A DNA stretch of 64,000 nt from Sulfobacillus acidophilus DSM 10332 (GTDB lineage Bacteria; Bacillota; Sulfobacillia; Sulfobacillales; Sulfobacillaceae). The translations under genes were made by a program, and so were the position numbers. The DNA lies in contig CP003179.1 of the NCBI GenBank assembly GCA_000237975.1, positions 3,254,270-3,318,269 on the forward strand. Direction: 5' to 3'. Numbering within the stretch: the first letter of the stretch is position 1; every line of letters starts with the position of its first letter. The notes below the pieces were generated by a model. It was not told where the DNA came from. It saw only the letters and a list, made by a program, of their open reading frames with translations, and made no database searches. Positions 8,985-17,720 of this stretch are shown here, one piece after another.

Positions 8985-10778
8985 GTGGCAACGCCAAAGT
9001 TGCAATTTGTGGTCAACTGTCTCGAACCCGGTTTACATGTCTATCGTGTCACGCTTCACATCACCGACCTCCCCGCCGGTAAACATCACCTGACCCTACC
9101 GGTCTGGACGCCGGGCGCCTACGAAATTCAAGATTTCGCCCGTCATCTCTTTCAGATTGACGCCAGCCTGAACGAAACCCCGCTCGAGTTGGCCCATACG
9201 GCTAAAAACGTGTGGGAATTTGACACCTACGATACGGCAACCGTGATCGTTCGATATCAGGTGTATGCCTACGAACTCGGTGTCGACACGAGCCATTTAG
9301 ATCAAACCCACGCCTATTGGAACGGTGCACAACTTTTCTTTTTAGTGGATGACTATAAAGATCTGCCCATTGAGGTAGTCATCGAAGCGCCCCCGGAATG
9401 GCATGTATCCACTGGACTGGAACGACTGGAGGACCATCCCTATCGCTTTCGGGCCGCGAATTACGATCTCTTAATCGATTCCCCGGTGGAAGTCGGCACC
9501 CACCGACGGTTGACCTTTACCGTCGATAACGTCCCCCATGAAGTCGCCATTTGGGGGCATGGCAACGAGGATACCACCCGTCTCCTCAACGATATCGAAG
9601 CCATTGTCCGCACCCAGCGAGAATTGTTTGGTGGGCTTCCGTATGCGCATTACACGTTTATTCTGCATTTGAGCGACCGTCGCGGGGGCGGGTTAGAACA
9701 CCTCAACTCCACTACCTGCAGCGTCCACCGGTTTTCTTTCCGCCCGTGGAAAGAATATCGGCGGGTTCTGGAGCTGATTGCCCATGAATTTTTCCACTTA
9801 TGGAACGTCAAGCGCATACACCCCGAGATGCTAGGCCCCTTCGACTATAACCGGGAAGTCTATACGCATTTATTGTGGGCCATGGAAGGATTTACCGACT
9901 ATTACGCCTATCTATCCCTGCGACGCGCCGGGTTATTTACCCTCAAAGATTATTGTGGCGGGTTAGCCGAACGCATGCAACGCTATGAGCAGTTACCCGG
10001 GCGATTTGTCCAAAGCCTCGGCGAGTCGAGTTTCGATACATGGATTAAATTATATAAACCGGATGCCGACTCGCCGAACCGGACGATTTCGTATTACCTG
10101 AAGGGGGACCTGGTCGGCACCTGCTTAGACTTGGAAATCCGGCAGCGCACAGAAAATCGGGCCTCTTTGGATGACGTCCTCCGGCGACTATATGACCGTT
10201 ATGGCCAACACGGGGTGGGCTTTCCGGAATCCGTCTATCAAGACACGGTGGAGGAGGTGGCTCAATCCTCCTTTGAGGAATTTTTTCAATCATATATTTG
10301 GGGCACTGATCCGGTTCCGTTTGACCACTATTTAGCCTATGCCGGACTTCTGCTGGAACGCCGTTATAAAAATCCGGACGGCGACGAAAACGAGGCCCCG
10401 CCGTCCTGGCCTTGGCTCGGCATTGCCACCGGCAACGTCAAAGGTCAAGACTTGGTGGTAGAACACGTCTATGTAAACGGCCCCGCCCGCGATCGGATCA
10501 ATCCCGGTGACCGGGTCCTGGCCTTAAACGGTTTTGAAATACCCTCCAATGACGAACTCGGTCGCCGTTTACGGCTGGATTACCACAGCGGCGACACCGT
10601 GGAAGTTACCGTCGTGCGCCGCGGGGAACTCAAAACGGTTACCGTCGTGCTCGAAGACGCTCCTCCGAACGACTATCGGATTGTCGCCAATCCGGATGCT
10701 CCCCCGTCCGCCCGCCAACTATTCGAAACCTGGTTGAAGGCTTCCTGGGACGATGCCGCGTCCCTGAGCGCGAAATAA
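8985..10778 (+). CDS. M61 family metallopeptidase with PDZ domain
   Basis: A 597-residue protein. The N-terminal beta domain (about 1-170) is followed by a thermolysin-like catalytic domain with zinc motif HEFFH at about 267-271 and the third ligand Glu in WAMEGFTDYY near 302. A PDZ domain covers about 475-560 (GLATG-like loop, NPGDRVLALNG). This is the layout of M61 glycyl aminopeptidases. No signal peptide is visible, so it is probably cytoplasmic. The GTG start is chosen because AAGGGGG lies 8 bases upstream. Confidence 0.92.
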   Translation: MATPKLQFVVNCLEPGLHVYRVTLHITDLPAGKHHLTLPVWTPGAYEIQDFARHLFQIDASLNETPLELAHTAKNVWEFDTYDTATVIVRYQVYAYELGVDTSHLDQTHAYWNGAQLFFLVDDYKDLPIEVVIEAPPEWHVSTGLERLEDHPYRFRAANYDLLIDSPVEVGTHRRLTFTVDNVPHEVAIWGHGNEDTTRLLNDIEAIVRTQRELFGGLPYAHYTFILHLSDRRGGGLEHLNSTTCSVHRFSFRPWKEYRRVLELIAHEFFHLWNVKRIHPEMLGPFDYNREVYTHLLWAMEGFTDYYAYLSLRRAGLFTLKDYCGGLAERMQRYEQLPGRFVQSLGESSFDTWIKLYKPDADSPNRTISYYLKGDLVGTCLDLEIRQRTENRASLDDVLRRLYDRYGQHGVGFPESVYQDTVEEVAQSSFEEFFQSYIWGTDPVPFDHYLAYAGLLLERRYKNPDGDENEAPPSWPWLGIATGNVKGQDLVVEHVYVNGPARDRINPGDRVLALNGFEIPSNDELGRRLRLDYHSGDTVEVTVVRRGELKTVTVVLEDAPPNDYRIVANPDAPPSARQLFETWLKASWDDAASLSAK

Positions 10779-10784
10779 GCATGA

Positions 10785-10809
10785 GCGGGGGAAGGTTTTT
10801 CTCCCCCGC
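10785..10809. terminator. Bidirectional terminator between convergent genes
   Basis: GCGGGGGA (10785-10792) pairs with TCCCCCGC (10802-10809) around a 9-base loop containing TTTTT. It lies between the convergent M61 and sedolisin genes. The T-tract outside the stem is weak on both sides. Confidence 0.55.
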
Positions 10810-10816
10810 ACTTTCT

Positions 10817-12382
10817 CTATACTGTTTGCAGCTCAAGAATAATCTTGGCGGCGTCAGGACTGCCCCAGCCGGTCACGGCATCCCATCCCGGCGTACAAAC
10901 ATAACCCTCGACGCAATTATAGGTGTTGTTACCGACGGTAATATCATGAAAGGCCGCCGTCGGCCCCAATTGGTAAAGCCAAGGATTGAGAAAGCCCAGC
11001 GGAGGCCGACCGGCCACCGCCCGCGCTTGATTTAAGCGTGCCCCGAGAGCCGCCCATAAGGGAGCGGCCGCCGACGTACCGCCGACCACCGTCGGCGCGC
11101 CTTGAAAATAGACGGCATACCCGGTATCCGGATCGGCATTGGCCGCCACGTCCGGTACCCCCCGGCCCGGATGGTTTCCGGGTTTGACCGGCAAGGAAAG
11201 CCCTGATTGATAGGAGGGCACGGGAAACACCTGGCTGATTCCTCCGCCGGACGCTCCATTGTTGTTGGTGTTGGTCCAACCCGTTTCTTGAGCGATTTGG
11301 TTATGCGAATCGAGGACCAAATGGGTGCCTCCCACGGCCACCGCATGCGGGCAATTAGCCGGAGCGTCAACGTGCGGCGCCGGCCACCCGATACCATGGA
11401 GTCCGTATGCCCCTTGATCCCCGGATGCCACAAACGTGGTGACCCCTTGAACCGCGCCTTGGGCCATGATGGTGTCCCACGCGATCATTTCCGAGACCGG
11501 AAATTGCGATTCCCCGTCACCATAGCTAATCGATAAAATCGACGGCCGGTTCACCTGATCATGTAAGGCATAATCTAATGCTTTAAGCAGCGACGCGCCG
11601 AATGACTGGTCACTAGTTCCGGCAGAGGCCTCATATACCACCAGGGATGCGCCCGGCGCCATGGCCCCCGCCCATTCGATATCGAGCGTCGCTTCCATAT
11701 CAACCGAGCTAATGCCCCCATCATTCGGCGTACCGTCCACCGACACAAAAGTGACCGGCCGCACCGGAATTCCCATGGTCTGCCAAAACGTCTGGATGTC
11801 TTGCGGATTGTAGCCGTTGGAAAACTCCAAGAGTCCAACGGTTTGACCGCTGCCGTCAAATTGCGGCGGAAAATCATAGGCCGTGACGAGGTCTTGCGGG
11901 AAAAATCCTTGCCCATTATTCGCTAATTGCTCCGTATCGACCGGATTCCGGAATTTGGGCGTCATCCGTGTGACGTTTTGTAAGCCCATGACGGCAAGAA
12001 TATGAGGGGCCATCCAATCCGGCAACTCCGGATCGACCAGTGAATGGTAAAGCCGATGCCCATCTTCCAGTTTGAAGCGAAATTCCAAGTCAAGGGCTTG
12101 GGCCAGCTGACTTAAGGTGACTTCCGTCCAGATGATGAGCTCACTTTCCGCCGTAATCCGAAATCCCTTTTGTACCAACCACTCACGGATCGCCTGCCGA
12201 TCGGCCGGCAAGAGGCCAAAGGCCTTGTCAAACAACGGAGGGGTTAAGGGGGGACCTTGATAGGCATCCAAATCCTGTCGCGGTTTCAAAACAAACGCCA
12301 CCGTCACCGTCTCCGGCCCGATGAGTCGGGTCTCCCAATGGCCTTCCGGTGCACGCGATAACGTATGTCCGGGTAAACGCAT
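10817..12382 (-). CDS. Sedolisin (S53) acid serine-carboxyl protease
   Basis: A 521-residue kumamolisin-like protease. A pro-domain (about 1-150) precedes the catalytic domain. The Glu and Asp of the catalytic triad lie in SSVDMEATLDIEW (about residues 229-233), the oxyanion Asp in SGDQGAYG, and the nucleophile Ser in GGTSAAAPLWAAL near 432. The C-terminal calcium site is suggested by DITVGNNTYNC and GWDAVTGWGSPD. S53 enzymes work at low pH, which fits an acidophile. There is no classical signal peptide, as in kumamolisin. An AAAGGTGG ribosome site precedes the ATG. Confidence 0.93.
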   Translation of the reverse strand: MRLPGHTLSRAPEGHWETRLIGPETVTVAFVLKPRQDLDAYQGPPLTPPLFDKAFGLLPADRQAIREWLVQKGFRITAESELIIWTEVTLSQLAQALDLEFRFKLEDGHRLYHSLVDPELPDWMAPHILAVMGLQNVTRMTPKFRNPVDTEQLANNGQGFFPQDLVTAYDFPPQFDGSGQTVGLLEFSNGYNPQDIQTFWQTMGIPVRPVTFVSVDGTPNDGGISSVDMEATLDIEWAGAMAPGASLVVYEASAGTSDQSFGASLLKALDYALHDQVNRPSILSISYGDGESQFPVSEMIAWDTIMAQGAVQGVTTFVASGDQGAYGLHGIGWPAPHVDAPANCPHAVAVGGTHLVLDSHNQIAQETGWTNTNNNGASGGGISQVFPVPSYQSGLSLPVKPGNHPGRGVPDVAANADPDTGYAVYFQGAPTVVGGTSAAAPLWAALGARLNQARAVAGRPPLGFLNPWLYQLGPTAAFHDITVGNNTYNCVEGYVCTPGWDAVTGWGSPDAAKIILELQTV

Positions 12383-12433
12383 AATAAGTCACCACCTTTC
12401 TGGTACTATATGGTCTTTCTACCAGTTTGTTCC

Positions 12434-12907
12434 TTATGTTACCACGCCCCAGGGCGTCAGTCGATGGATCGACTGCACCTGACAGGTTGGGCAGAGCACT
12501 TTGACCTCAACATGGCCCCGCGAGTCGGGCGGTAGGGCATTGGACAAGCCTTCAAGAACCTCACCCGGAGGCACCGTTTGACCACAGGTCTGACACATGC
12601 GAAGCACTTTAAACCAGGGGATGTCTTCCGCCGGCAATAAGTCGCCCACATCCTCGCGGCTGGCCAGCAGCGGACCCACAATCGGTTCTCCGGTTGCCAA
12701 CCGACGCTCGATAAGCCGCGTACCGACCTGCTCCATCAGCGTGATTTCACTGGAAAACGGTTGGGCGCGGGTCAATAACATCCACAAAGAACGGGGAATA
12801 ATCACCGATACCATGTCCGTCCCATCGTCGTTCGGTAGGGAAAAAATGGCCCACGGCCCTTCGGGGGCTTCACCCAAGACATGCAATAAATCAATCCGTG
12901 GCATCAC
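12434..12907 (-). CDS. Hypothetical zinc-ribbon protein
   Basis: A 157-residue protein of unknown function. The C-terminal third has two CxxC pairs (CQTC near 105 and CPTC near 139), suggesting a zinc ribbon. The N-terminal part is mixed alpha/beta with no family I recognise. The start overlaps the end of the upstream enoyl-CoA hydratase gene by 17 bases, so the two are probably co-transcribed. Two adjacent ATGs (12907 and 12904) are possible starts. Confidence 0.65.
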   Translation of the reverse strand: MMPRIDLLHVLGEAPEGPWAIFSLPNDDGTDMVSVIIPRSLWMLLTRAQPFSSEITLMEQVGTRLIERRLATGEPIVGPLLASREDVGDLLPAEDIPWFKVLRMCQTCGQTVPPGEVLEGLSNALPPDSRGHVEVKVLCPTCQVQSIHRLTPWGVVT

Positions 12908-13691
12908 TCTCAGCTCCCTTTCCCTGACGAGTTCGAAAACGCTGCAATCCCTCCGTTAACTCGGAGGAATTTAGTTGGGTCATGCCTAGCATGGCTTCGG
13001 TCCGTAACGCCTCTTCCAAGGGTAAACCCCATCCTCTCATCGCCGCTTGCTTGTCGGTCCTCAAAGCCCCTTGCGGGTAATCCGCAATCTTTCGGGCCCA
13101 CTTCCGGGCCATTGGATACGCCGTGTCTTCGGTCGTCACGGCACTGACTAACCCCCAGGCCAAAGCGGTTTCCGCATCGATTTCCCGTCCCGTCAGCATT
13201 AAGTCCATGGCCCGCCCCCAGCCTATAGTCCGGGGTAGGCGTTGAGTGCCCCCGTCGACTAACGGTACGTTCCAGCGACGCTCGAGACAGCCGAAGCGGG
13301 CATTGGCCGTCGCGAGGCGAATATCGCACCAAAGGGCCATTTCCAGTCCCCCGGCGACGCAGTAGCCGTGAATGGCGGCTATTGTGGGTTTAAATACGTC
13401 GGTCATTCGGGTAAACCCGAGATACCCCGTGCCCCGATAGATAAAATCCGCATTTAGGTAGGTATCCGGCCGATTTAAACTCTCAAGCTGCGTGAGGTCC
13501 GCCCCCGACGAAAAAGAAGGCCCGCGTCCCGCCAAGATGGCTACGAGGGCCGTTTCGTCGTCACGAAAGCGGGTCCAGGCGACGCGAAGCGCTTCCGCCA
13601 ACGCATCATTGACCGCATTGTGAACCTCCGGTCGGTTCAGCCAAATGGTGACAATCGGGCCCTCTTGTTGATAGTCTAATACGTTTTCGAT
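12891..13691 (-). CDS. Enoyl-CoA hydratase/isomerase, non-canonical start
   Basis: Crotonase-fold protein acting in fatty acyl-CoA metabolism. The oxyanion-hole segments AGRGPSFSSGADL and HGYCVAGGLEMALWCDIRLA are intact. The first canonical start codon (TTG at 13601) would delete the conserved opening strand. In the same frame upstream, VLDYQQEGPIVTIWLNRPE and VHNAVNDALAEA are encoded, matching the family N-terminus. No ATG, GTG or TTG begins that part, but an ATC codon at 13689-13691 lies 8 bases after a GGAGG site. That start gives 266 residues, the usual length. Either ATC is used, or the start codon has been lost by mutation. Confidence 0.8.
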   Translation of the reverse strand: MENVLDYQQEGPIVTIWLNRPEVHNAVNDALAEALRVAWTRFRDDETALVAILAGRGPSFSSGADLTQLESLNRPDTYLNADFIYRGTGYLGFTRMTDVFKPTIAAIHGYCVAGGLEMALWCDIRLATANARFGCLERRWNVPLVDGGTQRLPRTIGWGRAMDLMLTGREIDAETALAWGLVSAVTTEDTAYPMARKWARKIADYPQGALRTDKQAAMRGWGLPLEEALRTEAMLGMTQLNSSELTEGLQRFRTRQGKGAESDATD

Positions 13692-13869
13692 GAATTCCGC
13701 CTCCCTCCACCGCGCGTATAAACTTAGTATACGGCTTACCCTTTAGCAACGCCGGAACAACGTCGGCGGATTCTCTGAACTATCGAGACGTAATGGTCAA
13801 ATCCTACCCATCTACCGTTTTCGAGACCGCTAATGAATAATCCTCCAAAATGTGGTATGGGGATCGGGA

Positions 13870-14170
13870 ATGACACCAGACGAACGGGAGGCGTCAGCCC
13901 GCCTGCGGTCCCATCGGGTGCCAATTTTCAAGCAAATGGACAAAGCCGGACACAATGGGCCACGGCCCATGGAGTGACGATACATCAATTTTGCAATATT
14001 GGATCCATAAGTCTCGGACGCCTGCCGGGGCCAACACGCCACCATCCTTGGTGGCATGGCCGGTCCTCGGGCAACATAACGATTAGCGTTGGTCGAACGG
14101 AAATTCGGGTGAGTCCCAATTTCGACCCGCAATTAGTCGAGACCGTTGCGCGCACGCTAGCTACATTGGC
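13870..14170 (+). pseudogene. Remnant of IS66-type accessory transposase gene (orfA/tnpA)
   Basis: The stretch 13692-14456 holds no intact gene before 14457. Within it, MTPDEREASARLRSH and FKQMDKAGHNG appear in one frame until a TGA, then AHGVTIHQF in a second frame, and later ISVGRTEIRVSPNFDPQL with VETVARTLATLAN. The order (TPDER opening, GxTxHQF helix-turn-helix, then an I-x-VG-x-x-E-I-x-V-x-x-x-FDP-x-L end) is that of the small first protein of IS66 elements. The frame changes show it is decayed. No IS66 tnpB or tnpC is visible nearby. Confidence 0.5.
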
Positions 14171-14456
14171 TAACTTGCAATGCGACGATCGGCGTACCAG
14201 GAGGTGGCTGACATCCCCTTGAGTCGGATGTTGGGCGCATTACGCGGCAGAAGACAAGCTGGCCATATTGGCCAGTCTGTGATCATCGTACCGTGAATGA
14301 CGTGAGAAGAATGAAGCGGAAGCTCTGGGAAAACCCATAGCGTCGGTCTTATTCCTTGACCCTAGCTATTTGTGGAAAATATCAACAAGTCGGAAAAAGG
14401 GGATGTGGAACGGGTTATCGAAGAAGTTTAATAAAAATAAGGAGGTTTTGCATGAA

Positions 14457-14831
14457 ATGAGTTGTCAATGTAACAACGCCGCGTGGAAAATCCTAGTCGA
14501 TCGGCTTAAGAAAGCACAGTCTGTTCACGACGCTTGTATAACGTATATGGACCTAGCTAAAAATCTCAACCAATCCCTGAGTCAGTGCGGCAATTACCAT
14601 TTTGTTGGGCAACAAGCTCTCGACTGCATCCAGGCCTATTGTTGCGTAAATAAGATACCAGACCTCACTGCCTTGGTTATTCACAAAAATGGTGACCACC
14701 TGCCCGGAAACGATTTTTGGCGGCGACATGGACTAGATCCCACAGTGGCGAATCCTAACCAGAAGCAATCCTTTCATCAGGCACCTTTGGAATCCTTATG
14801 GCACCATAGGAACTCCTCCTGTGAAAAATAG
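14457..14831 (+). CDS. Unknown Cys-rich protein, C-terminus replaced by IS110
   Basis: A 124-residue protein of unknown function, rich in Cys near the N-terminus (MSCQCNN) and in the middle (CIQAYCCVNK). A segment LTALVIHKNGDHLPGNDFW looks like a conserved core, but I cannot name the family. The AAGGAGG site is ideally placed for an ATG at 14452 that stops after two codons (ATGAAATGA), and the real ATG at 14457 overlaps that stop. The IS110 element begins inside the last codons. Joining the two flanks restores an open frame with FLPNPPSNLCKAATCN in place of the last residues CEK, ending at TAA 16409-16411. Confidence 0.5.
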   Translation: MSCQCNNAAWKILVDRLKKAQSVHDACITYMDLAKNLNQSLSQCGNYHFVGQQALDCIQAYCCVNKIPDLTALVIHKNGDHLPGNDFWRRHGLDPTVANPNQKQSFHQAPLESLWHHRNSSCEK

Positions 14832-14859
14832 ATTCCGGTGAGTACCACCGCCGGTAGTG

Positions 14860-16095
14860 TTAACTCGCCACCGAGGTCGGCTCCACCATGACCCGATAGC
14901 CCAAGGCTTCGAGCCGGCGAATTTCCCGGCGGACCAAGGCCTGCCGATCCCGCTGATCATAATAGGTAGCGCCCAAATCTTCGTAGACAGCCCCCGGGGT
15001 CCGTAAGATCGCATAGACCGCGATCAAAATGTGGCGCCCGGTCGCCACGGCCGCGCGTTGCTTCCCGCGGCGGCCTGCGAGGCGGTGATACACCGCCCCC
15101 AGATAGGTCTGGGTCTTGCCGGCGGCATGGCCGCTTTGAGTCAAGGCGGCCCGCAGCGCTTTACTGCCCTTGCGGGTGCGCGTCGGTCGTGCTTTCCCCG
15201 CACTCTCGTTCTGTCCGGGGCTGAAGCCGGCCCAGGAGACCAGATGCCCGGCGGACGGGAACCGTTGCAGATCGGTCCCAATCTCGGCGATAATGATCTC
15301 GGCCGTGCGACGCTCGACCCCGGGAATGGTTTGCAACCGGGTGAGGGCGTCGTCAAAATTTGCGAGGCGCGTGGCGATTTCCTCCGACAGCGCCGCAATC
15401 TGGCGGTCCAAAAAGGCCACATGTTGGAGCTGCACGCGCAGCATCAGGCGCTGATGGGCCGTCACCAAGCCGGTCAAGGCATGGATCAGGGTGTCCCGGG
15501 AGGCGCGGATCCGGGGATCGGCCAAATCGGCGAGGGCCGCCGGGTCGGTCATGCCGTCCGCCAGGGCGGCGAGAATGCGCTGGCCGGTGACACCCAACAC
15601 ATCGCTGATGACGCTCCCGAGCTTGACATTGGCCCCTTCCAACACCTTTTGGATCCGGTTGGCTTCTGTGGCGCGGGCTTGCTGCAGGCTCGTCCGGTAG
15701 CGCACGATCTCCCGCAGCTCGCGCTGCGGGCGTGGCGGGATATAGCTGGCCTTCAACGCGCCGATCCGGAGCAATCCAGCGATCCATTGCGAGTCCTGCA
15801 CGTCGGTCTTCCGCCCGGGCATGCCCTTAATGTGCTGGGGATTCACAACCATCACGGCCTCAAAGGGATAGGCTTCCAACAGGTTCACGACCGGCTTCCA
15901 ATACACGCCGGTTGCTTCCATGGCCACGTGCGTGACCCCACAGGATTGCAGCCAATCGGCTAACGCCAAGAGATCGGGCGTCAGGGTCCCAAACGACCGG
16001 GTCTCCTTGACCGTCGGCGTCAACACCGTGGCCACAATGACCTTCTTGTGGACGTCCAACCCGGCGCCATGGGTCACGACAACCTCTAAGTCCAT
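14860..16095 (-). CDS. IS110-family transposase (bridge recombinase), copy 1
   Basis: A 411-residue recombinase. The RuvC-like DEDD domain shows GLDVHKK (Asp near residue 14), AMEATGVYW (Glu), and KTDVQDSQWIA (two Asp). The C-terminal Tnp domain contains PGVERRTAEIIIAEIG and SWAGFSPGQNESAGK with the conserved Ser-rich region RKGSKALRAAL. The ATG at 16095 is chosen over a longer frame because a GAGGTGAG site precedes it and the upstream part is the non-coding RNA region. It differs from copy 2 at one residue near the C-terminus (Val here, Ala there). Confidence 0.95.
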   Translation of the reverse strand: MDLEVVVTHGAGLDVHKKVIVATVLTPTVKETRSFGTLTPDLLALADWLQSCGVTHVAMEATGVYWKPVVNLLEAYPFEAVMVVNPQHIKGMPGRKTDVQDSQWIAGLLRIGALKASYIPPRPQRELREIVRYRTSLQQARATEANRIQKVLEGANVKLGSVISDVLGVTGQRILAALADGMTDPAALADLADPRIRASRDTLIHALTGLVTAHQRLMLRVQLQHVAFLDRQIAALSEEIATRLANFDDALTRLQTIPGVERRTAEIIIAEIGTDLQRFPSAGHLVSWAGFSPGQNESAGKARPTRTRKGSKALRAALTQSGHAAGKTQTYLGAVYHRLAGRRGKQRAAVATGRHILIAVYAILRTPGAVYEDLGATYYDQRDRQALVRREIRRLEALGYRVMVEPTSVAS

Positions 16096-16116
16096 GCGAC
16101 TCACCTCACACGTGTG

Positions 16117-16307
16117 GAATAATCGGGCCCCCGGCAGCCTCGGAGCGCTTAAGAATTCTCCTGTGCGTGCTACCCGTCGTCGGCGCAAGCCGACGGAGCG
16201 CAACAATCGGGGGTGCTCGACGAGGCCGGAATCCGTCTCCTTTGCGAGCTCGCAGCATCAGAGGGAAGCCGATCTCGGCCGGAGGTTGTCTTCAGCATAG
16301 CGCGATC
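16117..16307 (-). ncRNA. Predicted IS110 bridge RNA, copy 1
   Basis: The left-end RNA region is identical to that of copy 2 where compared. The target-loop sequence GCAAAGGAGAC lies at 16235-16245 on the minus strand and the donor-loop sequence CACAGGAGA at 16157-16165. At this insertion site the rebuilt target reads TAGAAAGGAGGAGTTCC, so the match to the guide is only AAAGGAG (7 bases). Ends of the RNA are approximate. Confidence 0.65.
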
Positions 16308-16363
16308 ACCCCCATTTTTCATTCCTGTGGGTGCCCCGAATGCGGGGCATGGGTGTCTCCTTT

Positions 16364-16798
16364 CTACCTAATCCGCCGTCGAATTTGTGCAAAGCGGCGA
16401 CATGCAACTAACACGAACATCTAATTGCCAAAGACCACCTTTGTGATATGTTGCATAAAAACACCGCCCGAACAGCCAATGCTTCAAGGACCATGCAAGC
16501 CAATTGCCATGTATGGCATGGTACTTCCCTAGACTACCAGGAACCCGTTTGCCACTAACCGTTGTTCCCTATGATATGTGGTAGAAGCCACTGGAGTTTA
16601 AAATCCCTTACAAAGCCAAATCCCCCATGTGTTTAGACATTCCTATCACGCGGAATATCCCTTCCATAGCCTAGGGGTAAAATTGGCGGGACATCCCTGC
16701 GCCGCTGAAGCGATCTATCTCAACCTACGGGTAGTCTAAAGCGGGGCCGACCCTCATATAGAATATGGGATATTTTTCCTCACAAGGGGGCGTAGACG
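16364..16798. other. Non-coding stretch after IS110 copy 1
   Basis: The first 48 bases are the severed 3' end of the interrupted gene (stop at 16409-16411). The rest has no supported gene. The promoter of the SGNH hydrolase gene probably lies near 16757-16775, where TATAGAATAT occurs about 30 bases upstream of the start codon region. Confidence 0.4.
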
Positions 16799-17713
16799 AT
16801 GAAAGCGGGTTGGTGGGTCGGACTGGCTTTCGTTATCGGCATCGCGGGGCCGATTTTTGGCCTCATTGAGAATCACCCGGTTCCCCGGTCAACCCCAAAA
16901 ATCGCGCTGCGCCGCCATCGTTCAGAACCCTCGGGACCGGCCTTCTCGTTGCCGCCCGCCCATCCGAAAACCCCTACCGTTCAACCGGCGGTACCGATGC
17001 CGACCGGTCAACAGCCGTTGACCATTTTGTGCATCGGCGATTCGTTAGGGGAAGATCTCCAATACGGGCTCGCGGATCTGATGGGTTCCAACCCGGCGGT
17101 CCATATCGTGGAAGCGGCAGTCGGTTCAACCGGGTTGGCCAATGTCGCCTATTATAATTGGCCCCTGGCCCTATCCCAAGAATTGGCCCGTTATCATCCC
17201 CAAATCGTCGTCGTTCTTTTAGGCGGCAACGATGCGGTCAGTTTTGACCAAGGCCCGCAATATGTCCCCTTCGGTAGTCCTTTATGGCAGACCGATTACG
17301 GCGAGCGCGTAGCCCACATGATGGAAGAGGCACGTCAAGCCGGCGCTTATGTCGTGTGGGTCGGTCTTCCGGTGATGGCGTCCTTTTCGGTGCTGTCCAA
17401 TACCGCCATGCAAGCACTTAACACCGTCTATCAAGATCAAGCCCGCCTTCACCCGGGCGTGGTCTACGTCTCGAGTTGGACTCTTTTTCAAAACGCCGAC
17501 GGGCAATTTACCGAATATTTACCGGATACGGCCGGCCAATCCGTCATGGTCCGTGACCCGGACGGTGTGCACATCGCCCCTCCGGCGGGCAATGAACTCA
17601 TTGCCTCACTGGTGATCCAACAAATTAATCAACACTTTGGACTTTCGCTCTGTGTGAGTGGGCAAGATCCCTGGCAGAATTTCCATTTGGCCCGTTGTCC
17701 GACCGTACCCTAA
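16799..17713 (+). CDS. Membrane-anchored SGNH/GDSL hydrolase (DUF459-like)
   Basis: A 304-residue protein. An N-terminal membrane segment (about 5-22) is followed by a Pro-rich linker to about residue 75 and an SGNH hydrolase domain. Block I is CIGDSLGEDL (Ser near 81), block III is LLGGNDAVSF, and block V is DPDGVHIAPPAG with the catalytic Asp and His. Such proteins remove or transfer acyl groups, often on extracellular polysaccharide. It is convergent with the sugar phosphotransferase gene 8 bases away, which makes a role in exopolysaccharide modification plausible. The ATG has AAGGGGG upstream. Confidence 0.78.
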   Translation: MKAGWWVGLAFVIGIAGPIFGLIENHPVPRSTPKIALRRHRSEPSGPAFSLPPAHPKTPTVQPAVPMPTGQQPLTILCIGDSLGEDLQYGLADLMGSNPAVHIVEAAVGSTGLANVAYYNWPLALSQELARYHPQIVVVLLGGNDAVSFDQGPQYVPFGSPLWQTDYGERVAHMMEEARQAGAYVVWVGLPVMASFSVLSNTAMQALNTVYQDQARLHPGVVYVSSWTLFQNADGQFTEYLPDTAGQSVMVRDPDGVHIAPPAGNELIASLVIQQINQHFGLSLCVSGQDPWQNFHLARCPTVP

Positions 17714-17720
17714 AGGCCGT

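Larger units (their letters stand above)
14816..16363 (-). mobile_element. IS110-family element, copy 1 (1,548 bp)
   Basis: Nearly identical to the copy at 50834-52381, in opposite orientation. Limits were set by comparing the two copies: identity starts with AAAGGAGACACCC (left end, 16363 downward) and ends with TTCACAGGAG (14816). There are no terminal inverted repeats. The AAAGGAG at the left limit is shared by both target sites and may belong to the target. The element has a 268-base non-coding left end, a 411-codon transposase gene and a 44-base right end. It interrupts the gene beginning at 14457. Confidence 0.93.
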
